NCBI GenBank assembly: GCA_964017185.1
Contig: OZ024882.1
Span: 36,318,488 to 36,382,487 of the forward strand
Source: Rugalucina vietnamica
Taxonomy: Eukaryota; Mollusca; Bivalvia; Lucinida; Lucinidae
Length of the DNA stretch: 64,000 bases
Direction of reading: 5' to 3'
Shown here: piece by piece, positions 36,599 to 47,885 of the stretch
How the letters are laid out: every line of letters starts with the position of its first letter
Numbering within the stretch: the stretch's first letter is position 1
Position numbers and translations under genes: made by a program
The notes under the pieces: model-generated
Databases searched by the model: none
Told to the model about the DNA's origin: nothing
What the model saw: only the letters and a program-made list of their open reading frames with translations

Positions 36599-38440
36599 GC
36601 ACCTCGGTTTTTGGAGTTGGGATCTTTTTCTGATTGCGCCTTTTCCTGATCTTTGCCTACTTGTACCTTTTTTTTTTCAAAATAAAACTAAGAAAATTTT
36701 ATCGAGCCGTTAAAATCGCCGTTGGGGTCGGTATCATCCTTAATGATTAAGAATGCAAATGTACACCAAATCCGGGAATTATCTGTGAAAACGCAAAGCG
36801 CTTCCACGTTAAGTAGGTCTACAGAGTTATGGGCGATTGAATGGTCGTTAAAGCAGGCCGTTGTTACAAGTTTACAAGCCGATTTTTAGATAAAATCGCT
36901 GCGTAAATCGGTACCACGCTAAAATGAGACGCAGTAAAATATAAATTCAACATTATTGAATTGCGTTTTGAATTTCAAAACGAGTATTTTGTTGAAATTT
37001 GAGCAGAATCCCACCACAAATAAGCATGTTACACGTAGATTTATAAACTGTTATATCGCCTTTTCCGTACGAGACGTCCGTCTGTTCTCGCAAAGATTTG
37101 GAATAGGCAGCAATGGTGGATGTGCGGCTTGTTTTCTATCTGTTAACGTGGAAAGGGGGGTAGAGGTACAACCAGGATAGAAAGCGGTAATGAAAATACG
37201 GAAACCCCAACTATTTAAACCTCAGAACTTTGGTGATCCATTCGAAAATATATTTTATGGGACAGAAACTGAGGCATCTCACACAGTATTTCACTGTGTA
37301 TCAAAGGTCTGCTATTTGCTCTTAAGAAATAAAATCGCCTCTGACTTTTCCCTGACTATGAATGATAATGTAATACACTGTACGACCCTTTTCCGAGGTC
37401 TGAGGTGTGATATGAAAACTGAAAACTCCTCATCTACCCTGACAGTTTCCGGCGTTTGGACATAAGATTTGGCGAGATGAGTTCTTCCCTGTGGTCGCGA
37501 GAATCCTCTTACCACAGTATGTACAACTAGCAGAAAGCCAAGTATTCGACTCGATGAACGAAGGTGCTGACGGGAGAAGCCGGGCCGATGAATGCACAAA
37601 GGCTCCAACCAGAAGACCGCCACCAGCCGAAATCATACAACCTCTATCACGCCGCTTATGATTCGCCGGTCAATCCCAAACACAACAGAACAGCATCAAC
37701 ATGCCGCAGGCGTATGATGAAAACATGACGAAAATTGACAAAATTAATTCAGAAATGAAAATGGTCAAACAATCAATCCTAACAACTATGGAGAAACGGA
37801 TGCTAGAATTAAAATCATATGTAATGGACATTATTGAAAAAATAAATCCTCGTCAGCCGTATGCCACTGTAGTTAAAAAGCTCAACCCCAAGCCAGTCTA
37901 CGGAGGAAAACTTGATGTTTCACAGGAATGATGTGTGTGCGCCGCGAATCAAGAACGACGATAAACAGCCATGCAGTCTAATGGATCGTTCACGTGACCA
38001 GTGTATGGATGAAGGTTTTTGTAATAACACCCACAGCTTATTTGAATCGTCCCAGACATTCGTTAAGACCGTTTACCCAGGAAGTTATAACACAAATTCT
38101 ACAGAGGCTGTCGGACAACCCGTGCCAGTAATAATCACCAACAGAAACCCGGAACCAGCGATCGAACGGACACCTCTGAATGCAACTCAACAGTCAAACC
38201 AGTATTCAGTACCGATGGCTCGTAAGGAAGCATCTTCCAGGGGAAAATTGTTATTAATTGGGCATTAATGCAAAAGGGATGGTAAAGGGCGTTCAAAAAC
38301 ATGCAAATGGAGGAGCTACATGTATAGTGAAAGATCTGCTAGATGAAATATCGGTCTATGATAAGACGAATTTTTTGGCTTACATAATCTATTTTGGGGG
38401 AAACGACTGTTCAAACAACGTGAACATTGATAAGTATGAC

Positions 38441-38704
38441 AAGCTTATAAGCGGTCGTTCGTCTCTCACTAATGAGAAAGACCATCATTATTTTTGAATA
38501 GGTTCGTGTGTGTTGATGAGTTCTTTGATGGCTGACTAGGCCAATTTTAGCTCTAAACGGTCGGTTGCAAGTAGAGCAAGTCAGTGTCATTGAATCAGCT
38601 GATGGCCCATCGGTGTTGGCTTTGCGTTCTCTGCGCTTTCTTTCAGCTTCACAGATTCTCTTTTTTTCATAGAGAGCTGCTCCTTTGTCACCAAAGCTTA
38701 TAAG
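38441..38704 (-). mobile_element. 5'-truncated LINE 3' end inserted in the ORF1 pseudogene, 11-bp target duplication
   Basis: AAGCTTATAAG occurs at 38441-38451 and again at 38694-38704 as direct repeats around 242 bp. Read on the minus strand the insert encodes the C2H2 tail found at the end of RTE/jockey-type ORF2s, CSTCNRPFRAKIGLVSHQRT, then a short 3' end. Removing it restores the esterase frame from KYDKLIS into IIKITNPSC. Confidence 0.85.
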
Positions 38705-38735
38705 TATCATAAAGATCACCAACCCTTCTTGTATG

Positions 38736-38945
38736 AGATACTTCAAGAGATGAGTGAGCATATTAATGAGAAAGGGGATGTGTCATACCGCGGTTTCGGC
38801 TACTTAAGCCTCTTCAGTGACCCTATAGATTTGGCAACATGGAGCCAAAGAGTATCACTGTAATTGTGTATCTATTAACAGGGTAGTCCATACAAAGACT
38901 AGTATTTATAAGCTGGATTGGGCAAAATGTATTGAACGTTGGTTA
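38736..38945 (-). repeat. Family 5 repeat, inverted copy inside the ORF1 pseudogene
   Basis: The complement reads AACCGCGGTATGACACATCC at one end and GGCTCCATGTTGCCAAATCT inside, matching 27968 and 28293. It separates NPSC from the rest of the esterase. Confidence 0.65.
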
Positions 38946-38995
38946 GAAAATGAATCTTAACCTAACATATTTTTTCTGATTTCTCAGAATACCTT

Positions 38996-39177
38996 TGTCA
39001 AGACGCAAAATGTTAAAACGACGAAAAATATTATAATAACATTTTAAAACATTCTCGACGCAAGATGTAAAACATGTAATTACAACATTTTAACATTTTG
39101 CTTTGTGACTGATCGACGCAAAATGTTAAAATGTTATTATATCATTTTGCGTCGTTTTAACATTTTGCGTGCTGTGA
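38996..39177. mobile_element. MITE with TGTCAAGACGCAAAATG ends
   Basis: About 180 bp from TTTGTCAAGACGCAAAATG to ACATTTTGCGTGCTGTGA, full of alternating CGCAAAATGTT / AACATTTTGCG words. The same termini bound the giant element at 44759-63855, so this is a small relative. Confidence 0.7.
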
Positions 39178-39532
39178 TTTCAAAGGACCAAAAGGAAAAT
39201 TATAAAGTTTACACGTGTGAAATCGCCCCTAGAGGAGATGTCGATGTATCAGAGTTCAACGGAAGTTTTGACAAACTATTGAAGCATTGGGAGCATCGAA
39301 TCTCGAACACTCATGGCTATTTCCTGGATAAGAACTATGTCCCAACAAGACGATACTACAGCAATGACGGTATCCATTCTGGGATTAAACGTTTCTTAGA
39401 TGCCATGGATACATCAGTGAAGATAGTTGTTGGCGACGAACTATGTGTGTTCTCCAACTCCAAGAAGCACAAAAAGAATAGTAACATGAACACAGTTGGC
39501 AGTTTACTGTTGTCTCTACTGCTGGTAGTTGG

Positions 39533-39538
39533 CAGTAG

Positions 39539-39590
<52 letters not shown>

Positions 39591-39762
39591 ACACACACAC
39601 ACACATAGTCATCGGTACACACTTATAATATGGATAGCCAGCAGTGTATTGCCAGTAGGCACACACACACACACATACACACACATGCATGTAAAGTCAT
39701 CGGTACACATTTAGTATAATTATGGTTAGCCAGCAGTAAATTGCCAACTGCTGGCAGTACAG
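39533..39762. repeat. Two (CA)n microsatellites within a tandem duplication of about 120 bp
   Basis: AGTAGGCACACAC..., GTCATCGGTACACA and TAGCCAGCAGTRWATTGCC occur twice in order, the second from about 39655. The CA tracts lie at 39539-39605 and 39659-39689. After the second unit CAGTA-type words follow (39730-39785). Confidence 0.85.
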
Positions 39763-39825
39763 CAGTTTACTGCCTACTGCTACTGCTGATTTCATATATA
39801 GCGATAACTTACAACAGGAACAATT

Positions 39826-42800
39826 TTACACGATGCGTGTAAAATATGCCAGTTCATCAAGCGCAACCGTATATCCTCTTATTTTCAACGGACCTGTATA
39901 CATTTCATTTCGCAACTCGTCATGCCACTTCCCGGGAGGCAGGTAAATGTCACGTGCTTGGGCTCCCTGCTTAACAATGGGAGCAACAAGAATTAGGTCA
40001 CCCACTAGGAACTCATCTTCACAGGTTAAAGCGTCTTCACTATCCGGATCAATCCACCAGACCGGCCGAATGATTGGATTACCAGTAATGGTGGCCTCTT
40101 CGGCTAGATTGATAAACAGAGATGCAAGTTGTTCGTGCATTTGAGTATAATGGCGAGTAATTTTAACGACGCCGTCACCAAACTTCCAGGGAACCAGAGA
40201 AAATTGCATGCTGGGCAGGAATGTATTCGCTTCTACCCATCTTACATAAAGTTCGGAATCATTCATTTTCTTCAAATTTCCACCAATCATATCAGGAAGA
40301 ATAAATGGATATCCGAGTAATCCTAATGTTAAAGCCGCTGGTATCAACGACTGGAGGCCATTATTGTGGTCCCATTGTGAATATTTATCCATTATGCGCA
40401 CGAAAGCAGGATGTTGCTGAGAGTGGTATCCTGTGCGGACCTCTAAATGACGAGACACGTCAGATTTCACCACCATTTTTACGTAGGCGTTTGGATAAAC
40501 GTCATTCGGGTCGCGTTTGTCTTGATATGAACTAAATACTGGCGGCAGGAACCCAGCTTCACCCGCATCAAATTTAAAAGATGAAATATTGTATACCGTC
40601 TTGAGATTTTCAAGTTTATTAAGATACCAAAGACTTGCATTGGGATTGGTTGGGTCCAGTATGGCTGCATTATTTCCATTCCACCACTTTATCAGTGCAG
40701 GTCGGGTTGAGTTATATACGCGAATGAAATAAGCCATTGAGGCGCCTTCGGTAAACGACTTGGAATTTATGTTGAAGAAGGGATGCACCCATACTGTAAC
40801 TCTGAAACCCATACTGTTTAGCATTCTCATCGTTTCAACAGCACTTGGGAATTTCTTTACGTCAAATTCATAATCGCCATATGCGGATGTCCAATTGTCG
40901 TCAATTTCTAGTTGAGCATGAGAGAAATTGTTGGCTAAAATTTCCCGCGCAAATTTAACGACATCTGATTGGTTAATGTCTTTTCTAAACTCCGCCCACG
41001 TTGACCATATAGGGTACTTGAAAAGTTTCACGTCCGGTATACCTATTGGCTTCGGAAGGAACATTGCAGCCATCTTTGTGTGAATGTTTTTGACGTTGTC
41101 AGATTGACAAATTTTGTATTTCAGAACTGGGTACCTGCTATCAAAATTATTATAACCCACAGTTTCGTATTTCGCAGAGAAGCACATCCAACCTATCGGG
41201 TGATTCATACTAAAGTAAAACGGCACTTCACCGTCAATATAAATGCCAGTCCCGTTTGAAGAGAAAACGTACCTTTCAAGTACATCCCCTATATGATCCA
41301 AAACTATATTATGCGAAATAAAAGGTCTCATGGGCACTTCGTTCCTGCTCAAAGGCCAGAATTGCTGCTTATTTTCGAATCCGCCATACCAGTGCGTTGG
41401 CCTTATATCAAAGCAATCCGTAAATACTTGATCGACGCACTTCAGTGCAGTCCATTCAATGTCAAAACAGTCAATGTCGTGATTTTCACTCCGATTCAAA
41501 GTCATTGTTAAACGAGCCTCGTTGGGCCACTCAAAGCATGCATCTGCGTTAGACCATCTTGAGCAATCTACTGGTGTGCCTCCAAAAGAATTATCTCTGT
41601 TTAATTTTCCAGTTAGGACAGAAGTTTCCTTAAAATTTATTGTCATGTCAAAGTCCTTACTCAAATAAGCAGTTACCCCGTCGCCTTTCAGCTCAATGTC
41701 TTCATCTTTCATTGTCGAAGTATATCTCGCCGACTCTGGATCGACATGTTTGTTACCCGCAAGATCATCTTCGTCACCGCGCATCTCATTTCGGTCGACT
41801 CTTCGGTTTAGCCTGATATGTTCATCTCTCAACGTCAACGTCGAACCGGAAGCATGATAGTTGGATTCAAAAGCGATGGCACGAAACATACAAACCACAA
41901 CGACCAGAAATACACCAACAAACAAGAGAGATTTTAGTTTCTTTCTGGTGCACCAATATTGTAGTCCTTTGCAAGTCTTATTCTCTGCAAGTCAAAGTAG
42001 ACACTAAACGTTGAAGTATAAGGTAAAGCATGCGCGCCTCTTATAATACAAGGAGGACCACATAAACCAAATATAAAATCTACCGCAGGCTCATATATCT
42101 TTATGCTTTCAAATCGAGGCTAGTCACCTTATTTCTACAGCTGAAGGTAGCTTCTAATTAGTGTTTTTATAAAATTTATCCAACAACTTCCCACGGCACA
42201 AGTACTTTTGTCAGCGACAAAGATTTGAAACATGCGCAGCGTTAAAGCATGATAAAGACTTTTAAATATTGACTGGGATGTGAAGGTGTTTTCGGACCTG
42301 GATATATATATTTTTTCATCTTGTCCTAGATATTGTTTTTGGAGAATTTTTCAGACATCTTCCAACACTACACATAAACTTTCAAATCTACAGATACACC
42401 GTACATTGTAAGCAGTCATATGCATATCGATTGAATCAAAAAGGCTACATGTATTTCGTTTTTAAAAGCCTCGCGAATCTGACCCCCTGAATTTTCCGAT
42501 TTCCATTACGCGGATTTTAAAAAGCAGCTTAACTGTTGTCTCTCCGGCTTTTTGAAGAGTCACCGTGAATATGCAAGTGCTCCTTTGAGGTGCATGTGGC
42601 TCTTTAGTGATTTACAGTGCTTACCTCTCTCAGGGTTTCCAGTTACGCGGATTTTAAAAAGCAGCTTAACTGTTGTCTCTCCGGCTTTTTGAAGAGCCAC
42701 CGTGAATGTGCCTTGCTCCTTTGAGGGGCATGTGGCTCTACAGTGATTTACAGTGCTTACCTCTCTCAGGGTTTCCAGTTACGCGGATTTTAAAAAGCAG

Positions 42801-42954
42801 CTTAACTGTTGTCTCTCTGGCTTTTTGAAGAGCCACCGTGAATGTGCCTTGCTCCTTTGAGGGGCATGTGGCTCTACAGTGATTTACAGTGCTTACCTCT
42901 CTCAGGGTTTCCAGTAAAGCGTGTAGCCAGCCCCATCTCACTAACCTCCGTCAT
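39826..42954 (-). CDS. GH31 glycosidase, MYORG-like type II membrane protein, tandem copy B
   Basis: Two exons: 42954-42897 and 41984-39826, joined in frame to 738 residues. Exon 1 encodes MTEVSEMGLATRFTGNPER and ends GAGAGAG|GTAAGC. Exon 2 is preceded by TTGACTTGCAG. The protein is collinear with copy A and very similar across the whole length, with the same anchor segment (CTRKKLKSLLFVGVFLVVVV), nucleophile motif FKFDAGEAGF and acid/base motif RIMDKYSQWDHNNGL, so both copies look catalytically competent. Differences cluster in the stalk after the anchor (for example HIRPNRR versus HIRLNRR) and around the WPLSRN loop. The pair is a head-to-tail duplication on the minus strand that includes the promoter region. 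The donor end of exon 1 is repeated twice more downstream in the intron (see the separate entry). Confidence 0.88.
42487..42915 (-). repeat. 136-bp tandem repeat that triplicates the exon 1 splice donor of GH31-B
   Basis: GCTTACCTCTCTCAGGGTTT (complement of the exon end plus donor) occurs at 42619, 42755 and 42891, exactly 136 bases apart. Only the 42891 copy is attached to the complete exon 1; the other two have the last about 18 exon bases and an intact GTAAGC donor, then ACGCGGATTTTAAAAAGC. Confidence 0.88.
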
Positions 42955-43004
42955 TCCAATATGCGTATAAACATGATAAATATTTGATTCACTTCGTTAA
43001 ACTC

Positions 43005-43021
43005 ATAAATAATCTGCGCCA
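43005..43021 (-). promoter_or_regulatory. Conserved TATA-like block upstream of GH31-B
   Basis: Minus-strand TGGCGCAGATTATTTATGAG, 51 bases before the ATG, the counterpart of 33550-33566. Confidence 0.4.
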
Positions 43022-43218
43022 TGTTGCAAATTGAATCGATTTTATCTAAAACATTAAAACATTACAAGTATAAGCTTTAACAAAAAGCTTGGTCTACGCT
43101 TCGCATATATAAACTAGAATGTCAAAGAATCTGACCGTACTCCCATTTCATCGTGGTGCATTTGACTAAACAGAAATAAATCGCTGTGCGGTGAAAGCAT
43201 TCATACCTGACAATCGAT

Positions 43219-43753
43219 CGTCACGATACTGTCGGTTCATTTCATTCCGTTGTGGCTTGGATAGAATGTAATTGGCTACACGGCAAGTGGGGCGCGGTCA
43301 AAGCTTTCATACCTGACCATATAGCGTCATTGACTTGTACCTGCCCTATACGTATATAGGGACATGTATAGGCTAATGGAAAACGGGCAGGATTCTGCCC
43401 GTGAGACTTCAGCGAGATTTCACGAGATTTCGATTAAATTGCATGTTTCTTTAAGTTAATTTCATTATTTCGTAACGTAAGTCTTTGGAATGACGATTAA
43501 ATAAAGAATGAATGATGAAAATAACAATTATGGCTAAAAATCAATAAGAAAACATATCTTAATGATTTGCCTAATATTTGAAATTATGTTACGCTAGGTT
43601 TGATTGGAATATCGATTTTTTGAATAAGCCAATGAAAACCAAGGAGACAGTTACCTATGCCAGTTGTCACTTTTGGTGATAACGGGGTACCAGTTTAATA
43701 GCGTCACAATACCGTCGGTTCATTTCATTCCGTTGTTGCTTAGATAGAATGCA
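43219..43753. repeat. Direct repeat pair upstream of GH31-B
   Basis: CGTCACGATACTGTCGGTTC followed by ATTTCATTCCGTTGT at about 43219-43273 recurs at about 43699-43753 (CGTCACAATACCGTCGGTTC). Between them a short hairpin, GGGCAGGATTCTGCCC, lies near 43386. A further hairpin, GTCTACGCGC TG GCGCGTAGAC, is at about 43992. Confidence 0.65.
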
Positions 43754-44203
43754 ATCATGCACCAGTTCCACGAATTTAACAATTTGTCCCATTTTTGGTA
43801 CCTACTGCACCATTGGTACAAACGTTACCAACCAAAGGGAGGTTTGCATGGGTGTTTACACGGTCCTTGGCGAAACGACCCGGAATCCTACTAACACGAT
43901 GGTCAAGCCACTAGACTCAAACGTGCAGTTGCAGTTGTAGAGATGTGTACGAGTTGTCTTGTAAGTAAGTCAATCTCAAACCTTAGAGTAGTCTACGCGC
44001 TGGCGCGTAGACAACAAAAAAAGTTGAGTAAAGTATGATCGATGAAATGCAACCGGGAAGATATACGGTTAAAGTCGGGGCAAATTTACTTCAGTTTTAC
44101 TTACATAAACAAGGGGTTCCACAATAAAAGTTTCTTGTTTTGATAACTCGTAAACGGTTTCTTGAAATTAGATGAGAAAAAAATGATTTATGTTTTCATA
44201 TTA

Positions 44204-44453
44204 CATCAGGAAAAGATGCCCAAGTAATGTATACCCCCTTAAACCCCACTTTTATATAGCAAAACTGGGGTATGCAGGGGTATATATATTTTTCTTATTT
44301 TTGCTCAAAAACATAGATTGTGGGTACTCGTGTACCCACAATCTATGTTTTGAGCAAAAATAAGAAAAATATCAAAATTTATCTACTGAAAACTTTCATT
44401 TTTTTACAACTCTAAAAATCTCTGTATATTGCACGGGCAAGTTTTCGTAATGA
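44204..44453. mobile_element. Palindromic MITE, family 1, copy 6 (most complete)
   Basis: CATCAGGAAAAGATGCCC at the left, GGGCAAGTTTTCGTAATG at the right. The core palindrome TTTTTGCTCAAAAACATAGA ... TCTATGTTTTGAGCAAAAA has arms of about 38 bp that meet at GGGTACTCGTGTACCC. Confidence 0.85.
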
Positions 44454-44758
44454 CATAATGAATCAGTAGAAAACCTAGGTGAATCGCCAATATATTTCAA
44501 AAGTTATGACCATTTACCTGACAGCGCACCCGGGCATGACCAGCGCACGTTGCATTTATTCTGATCCATTTTTGATGAGGAGTGGAAAATATTTGCTTTT
44601 ATTTGCTCCATAAAGTCATAAAGATAACAAAATCCACCATTTTCATGTTGCACAAGCCTTCTTAGTTTAACTAATGGTCGAATTTTCTGTTTAGGTATTA
44701 AGTAAAACGGTAGATTATAGATGTTATATGTGAAACTAGTTTTTCCTATTAAAAGTTT

Positions 44759-45477
44759 TGTCAAGACGCAAAATGTTAAAATGTTGTAATAACATTTTTA
44801 ACATTTTGCGTAGACCAGTCACAACGCAATATGTTCAAAATGTTAAAACTTCATCCTCGATCTTTGACTATAAATAAGACAAAGCTATACCCTCTCTGAA
44901 CCATTTCCTGGTTTTCTGATACCTGAGATATTAAAAATTTTAACTTTTTGGCATTCCGAGACCCTAATTCTACATATTAAAGCCATTTGTGCCTTATTTC
45001 AGCATTCACGCAGACTTTCAGGATTCAGGTGACAATGTACATAAACTCTGTTTTTACCTTCAAATACCCTCAAAAGACTTTTTGGATCGTTCTGCAATAC
45101 TATCTGACCATTCTCAGACTTCCTGAATAAGTTTAGGAGTTTTTAACATTTTTATAACATATTGCGTTGATCGCTGGCAACGCAAAATGTTAAAATGTTA
45201 AAACTTTTTTTTTTTGCCTAGCTGGATCTTTATGACTATCTGAATACCTGAGATGATACAATTTTAACTTTTTGACATTCTGAGACCCTAATTCTACCTT
45301 TTGGAGCCGTCTGTGACTTATTTTAGCATTCTCGCAGACTTTCAGAATTCCGGTGCCAATGTACAAAAACTCTGTTTTTACCTTTTAATACCCTCAAAAG
45401 ACCTTTTTGATCGATCTGCAATACTGTCTGACCATTCTCAGACTTCCAGAATAAGTTGAGGAGTTAAAATTCATTTC
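44759..45477. repeat. Left terminal inverted repeat of the giant element
   Basis: About 0.7 kb that includes two array units in reverse orientation (AACTCTGTTTTTACCTT, TCTCAGACTTCC). Its complement is 57560-58170 plus 63703-63855. Confidence 0.75.
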
Positions 45478-46132
45478 TACAACAGACTTTACGTACATTG
45501 GCATCGGAATCCTGAAAGTCTGCGAGAATGCTAAAAAGTCACAGGCAGCTCCAAAAGATAGACAGGTACAAGTAGATCATGATCAAGAAAATGCGCAATC
45601 AGAAAAAGCTTCCCACTTACAAAAACCAAAATGGAAAAACATGAACTAACAATCAGGTACTTGCAAGTTATGAATACATATCGTAAGCAGAGTGAGTAGG
45701 CATTTTCCAATATGTGGCCTCTCAGTTACCTAAAACTAACTAAAAGTATGAAAACGTACATAAGAATAGGGGTCTCAGAATAGCAAAAAGCGAAAACATT
45801 TCCCAGGGTATCCTGAAAGAAATGTTTTATCATTTTTAACATTGCGTTTCCAGCGATCAACGCAAAATGTTATAAAAATGTTAAAAACTCTAAAACTTCT
45901 TCTTTGGAAGTCTGAGAATGGTCAAAAAGTGTTGAAAATGGATCCTAAACGTATTTGGGGGATATCAAAAGGTGAAAACAAAGTTTACGTACATTCGCAC
46001 TGGAATCCTAGAAGTCTGCGAGAATGCTAGAATAAGTTGCACACAGGTCCAAAAGGTAGAATTAGAGTCTCACAATGCCAAAAAGAGGTTATATTTAATA
46101 AACTATCCTGATAGTAATTAAGATCAAGCCAG

Positions 46133-46169
<37 letters not shown>

Positions 46170-47832
46170 TTTAACATTCAGCGTCGCCAGCGATCAACGC
46201 AAAATGTAATTTAATGTTAAAAACTAAAGTTTCTGGAAGTCTAAGAATGGTCAGAAAGTGTTGCAGATCGGTCCAAAAGGTATTTAAAGATAAGTTACAG
46301 ACAGTCAAAAGTTAGAATAACGGTCTATGAATGCCAAAAAGGTGAAACTTCATTTTCTCAGGTATCCTGAATCATAAAGATCAACCAAGGCGAAAACAAA
46401 AGTTTTAACGCAAAATGTTGTTAAAATGTTAAAACTCAGAATGGTCAGAAAGTATTGCAAATCGATCCAAAAGGTCTTTTGAGGATATTAAAAGGTAAAA
46501 CAGAGTTTTTGTACATTGGCACCGGAATCCTGAAAGTCTGCGAGAATGCTGAAATAAGAAGTCACAGACGTCTCAAAATGTAGAACTTGGGTCTCGGAAT
46601 GCCAAAAAGTTGAAATTTTATTATCTGAGGTATCCTGATAGTCATAAATTTAGATCCAGCTAGGCGAAAAAATGTTTTTACATTTTTTACATTTTGCGTT
46701 GCCAGAGATCAACGCAAAATGTTATAAAAATGTTAAAAACTCCTAAATTTATTCTGGAAGTCTGAGAATGATCAGAAAGCGTTAAAGATCGATTCAAAAA
46801 TACTTATGAGAATATCAAGAGGTGTAAACATGGTTTACGTACACATCTGATAGTCATGAATTTAGATAAAGCTAGGCGAAATAAATGTTTTCATATTTTA
46901 ACATTTTGCGTTGCCAGCGATCAACGCAAAATGTTATAAAAATGTTAAAAACTCATCAATTTATTCTGGAAGTCTGAGAATGATCAGAATGCGTTACAGG
47001 TCGATTCAAAAATACTTTTGAGAATATCCATAGGTGTAAACGTGGTTTACGTACACTGGGAGCGAAATCCTGAAAGTCTGCGAGAGTACTAAAATACGTC
47101 ACAGACGGCTCCTAAAGGTAGAATTAGGGTATCAGAATGCCAAAAACTTAAAATTTTATTATCTCAGGTATCCAGATAGTCATAAAGATCCAGCTAGGCA
47201 AAAAAAAAAGTTTTAACATTTTGCGTTGCCAGCGATCAACGCAAAATGTTATAAAAATGTTAAAAACTAAACTTATTCTGGAAGTCTGAGAATGGTCAGA
47301 AAGTATTGCATATCGATCCAAAAGGTATTTTGATGGTATTAAAAGGTAAAAACAGAGATTTTGTACATTGGCACCGGAATTCTGAAAGTCTGCGAGAATG
47401 CTAAAATAAGTCAAATGCAGCTCCAAAAGGTAGAATTAGGGTCTCAGAATGTCACAAAGTTAAAAAAAAATATTTTTCATGTATCCTGATAGTCATAAAG
47501 ATCCAGCTAGGCAAACAAAATGTTTTAACATTTTAACATTTTGCGTTGCCAGCTATCAACGCAAAATGTTATAAAAATATAAAAAACTTCTAAACTTATT
47601 TTGGAAGTCTGAGAATGGTCAGAAAGTATTGCAGATCGATCCAAAAGGTCTTTTGAGGGTATTTGAAGGTAAAAACAGAGTTTTTGTACATTGGCACCGG
47701 AATTCTGAAAGTCTGCGAGAATGCTAAAATAAGTCACAGACGGCTCCAAAAGGTAGAATTAGGGTATCAGAATGCCAAAAAGTTAAAATTTTATCATCTC
47801 AGGTATCCAGATAGTCATAAAGATCCAGCTAG

Positions 47833-47885
<53 letters not shown>

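Larger units (their letters stand above)
36956..39480 (+). pseudogene. CR1-like LINE ORF1 (2A-like motif, coiled coil, SGNH esterase), decayed and interrupted
   Basis: Pieces in three frames line up as one protein. The N-terminal piece ends with the degenerate 2A-like motif GVEVQPG (37157-37177), then a stop. A coiled-coil piece follows (37701-37931), then a linker ending SSRGKLLLIG. The esterase continues as INAKGMVKGVQKHANGGAT, IIYFGGNDCSNN (block III, GGND) and KYDKLIS, and resumes after two insertions as YTCEIAPRGDVDVSEF, TRRYYSNDGIH (catalytic Asp/His block) and VGDELCVFS. About 5 nt are missing right where the catalytic GDS should follow LLLIG, which also shifts the frame. Esterase domains in ORF1 are established for CR1 elements, and 2A-like peptides are known in several animal non-LTR elements. 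No ORF2 follows. Confidence 0.8.

Noticed and set aside
38411-38761. A possible C2H2 zinc-finger gene on the minus strand
   Set aside because: The finger lies inside a 242-bp insert with target duplications and matches LINE ORF2 tails.
39105-39720. His-Thr and Cys-Val repeat peptides
   Set aside because: They translate the (CA)n microsatellites.
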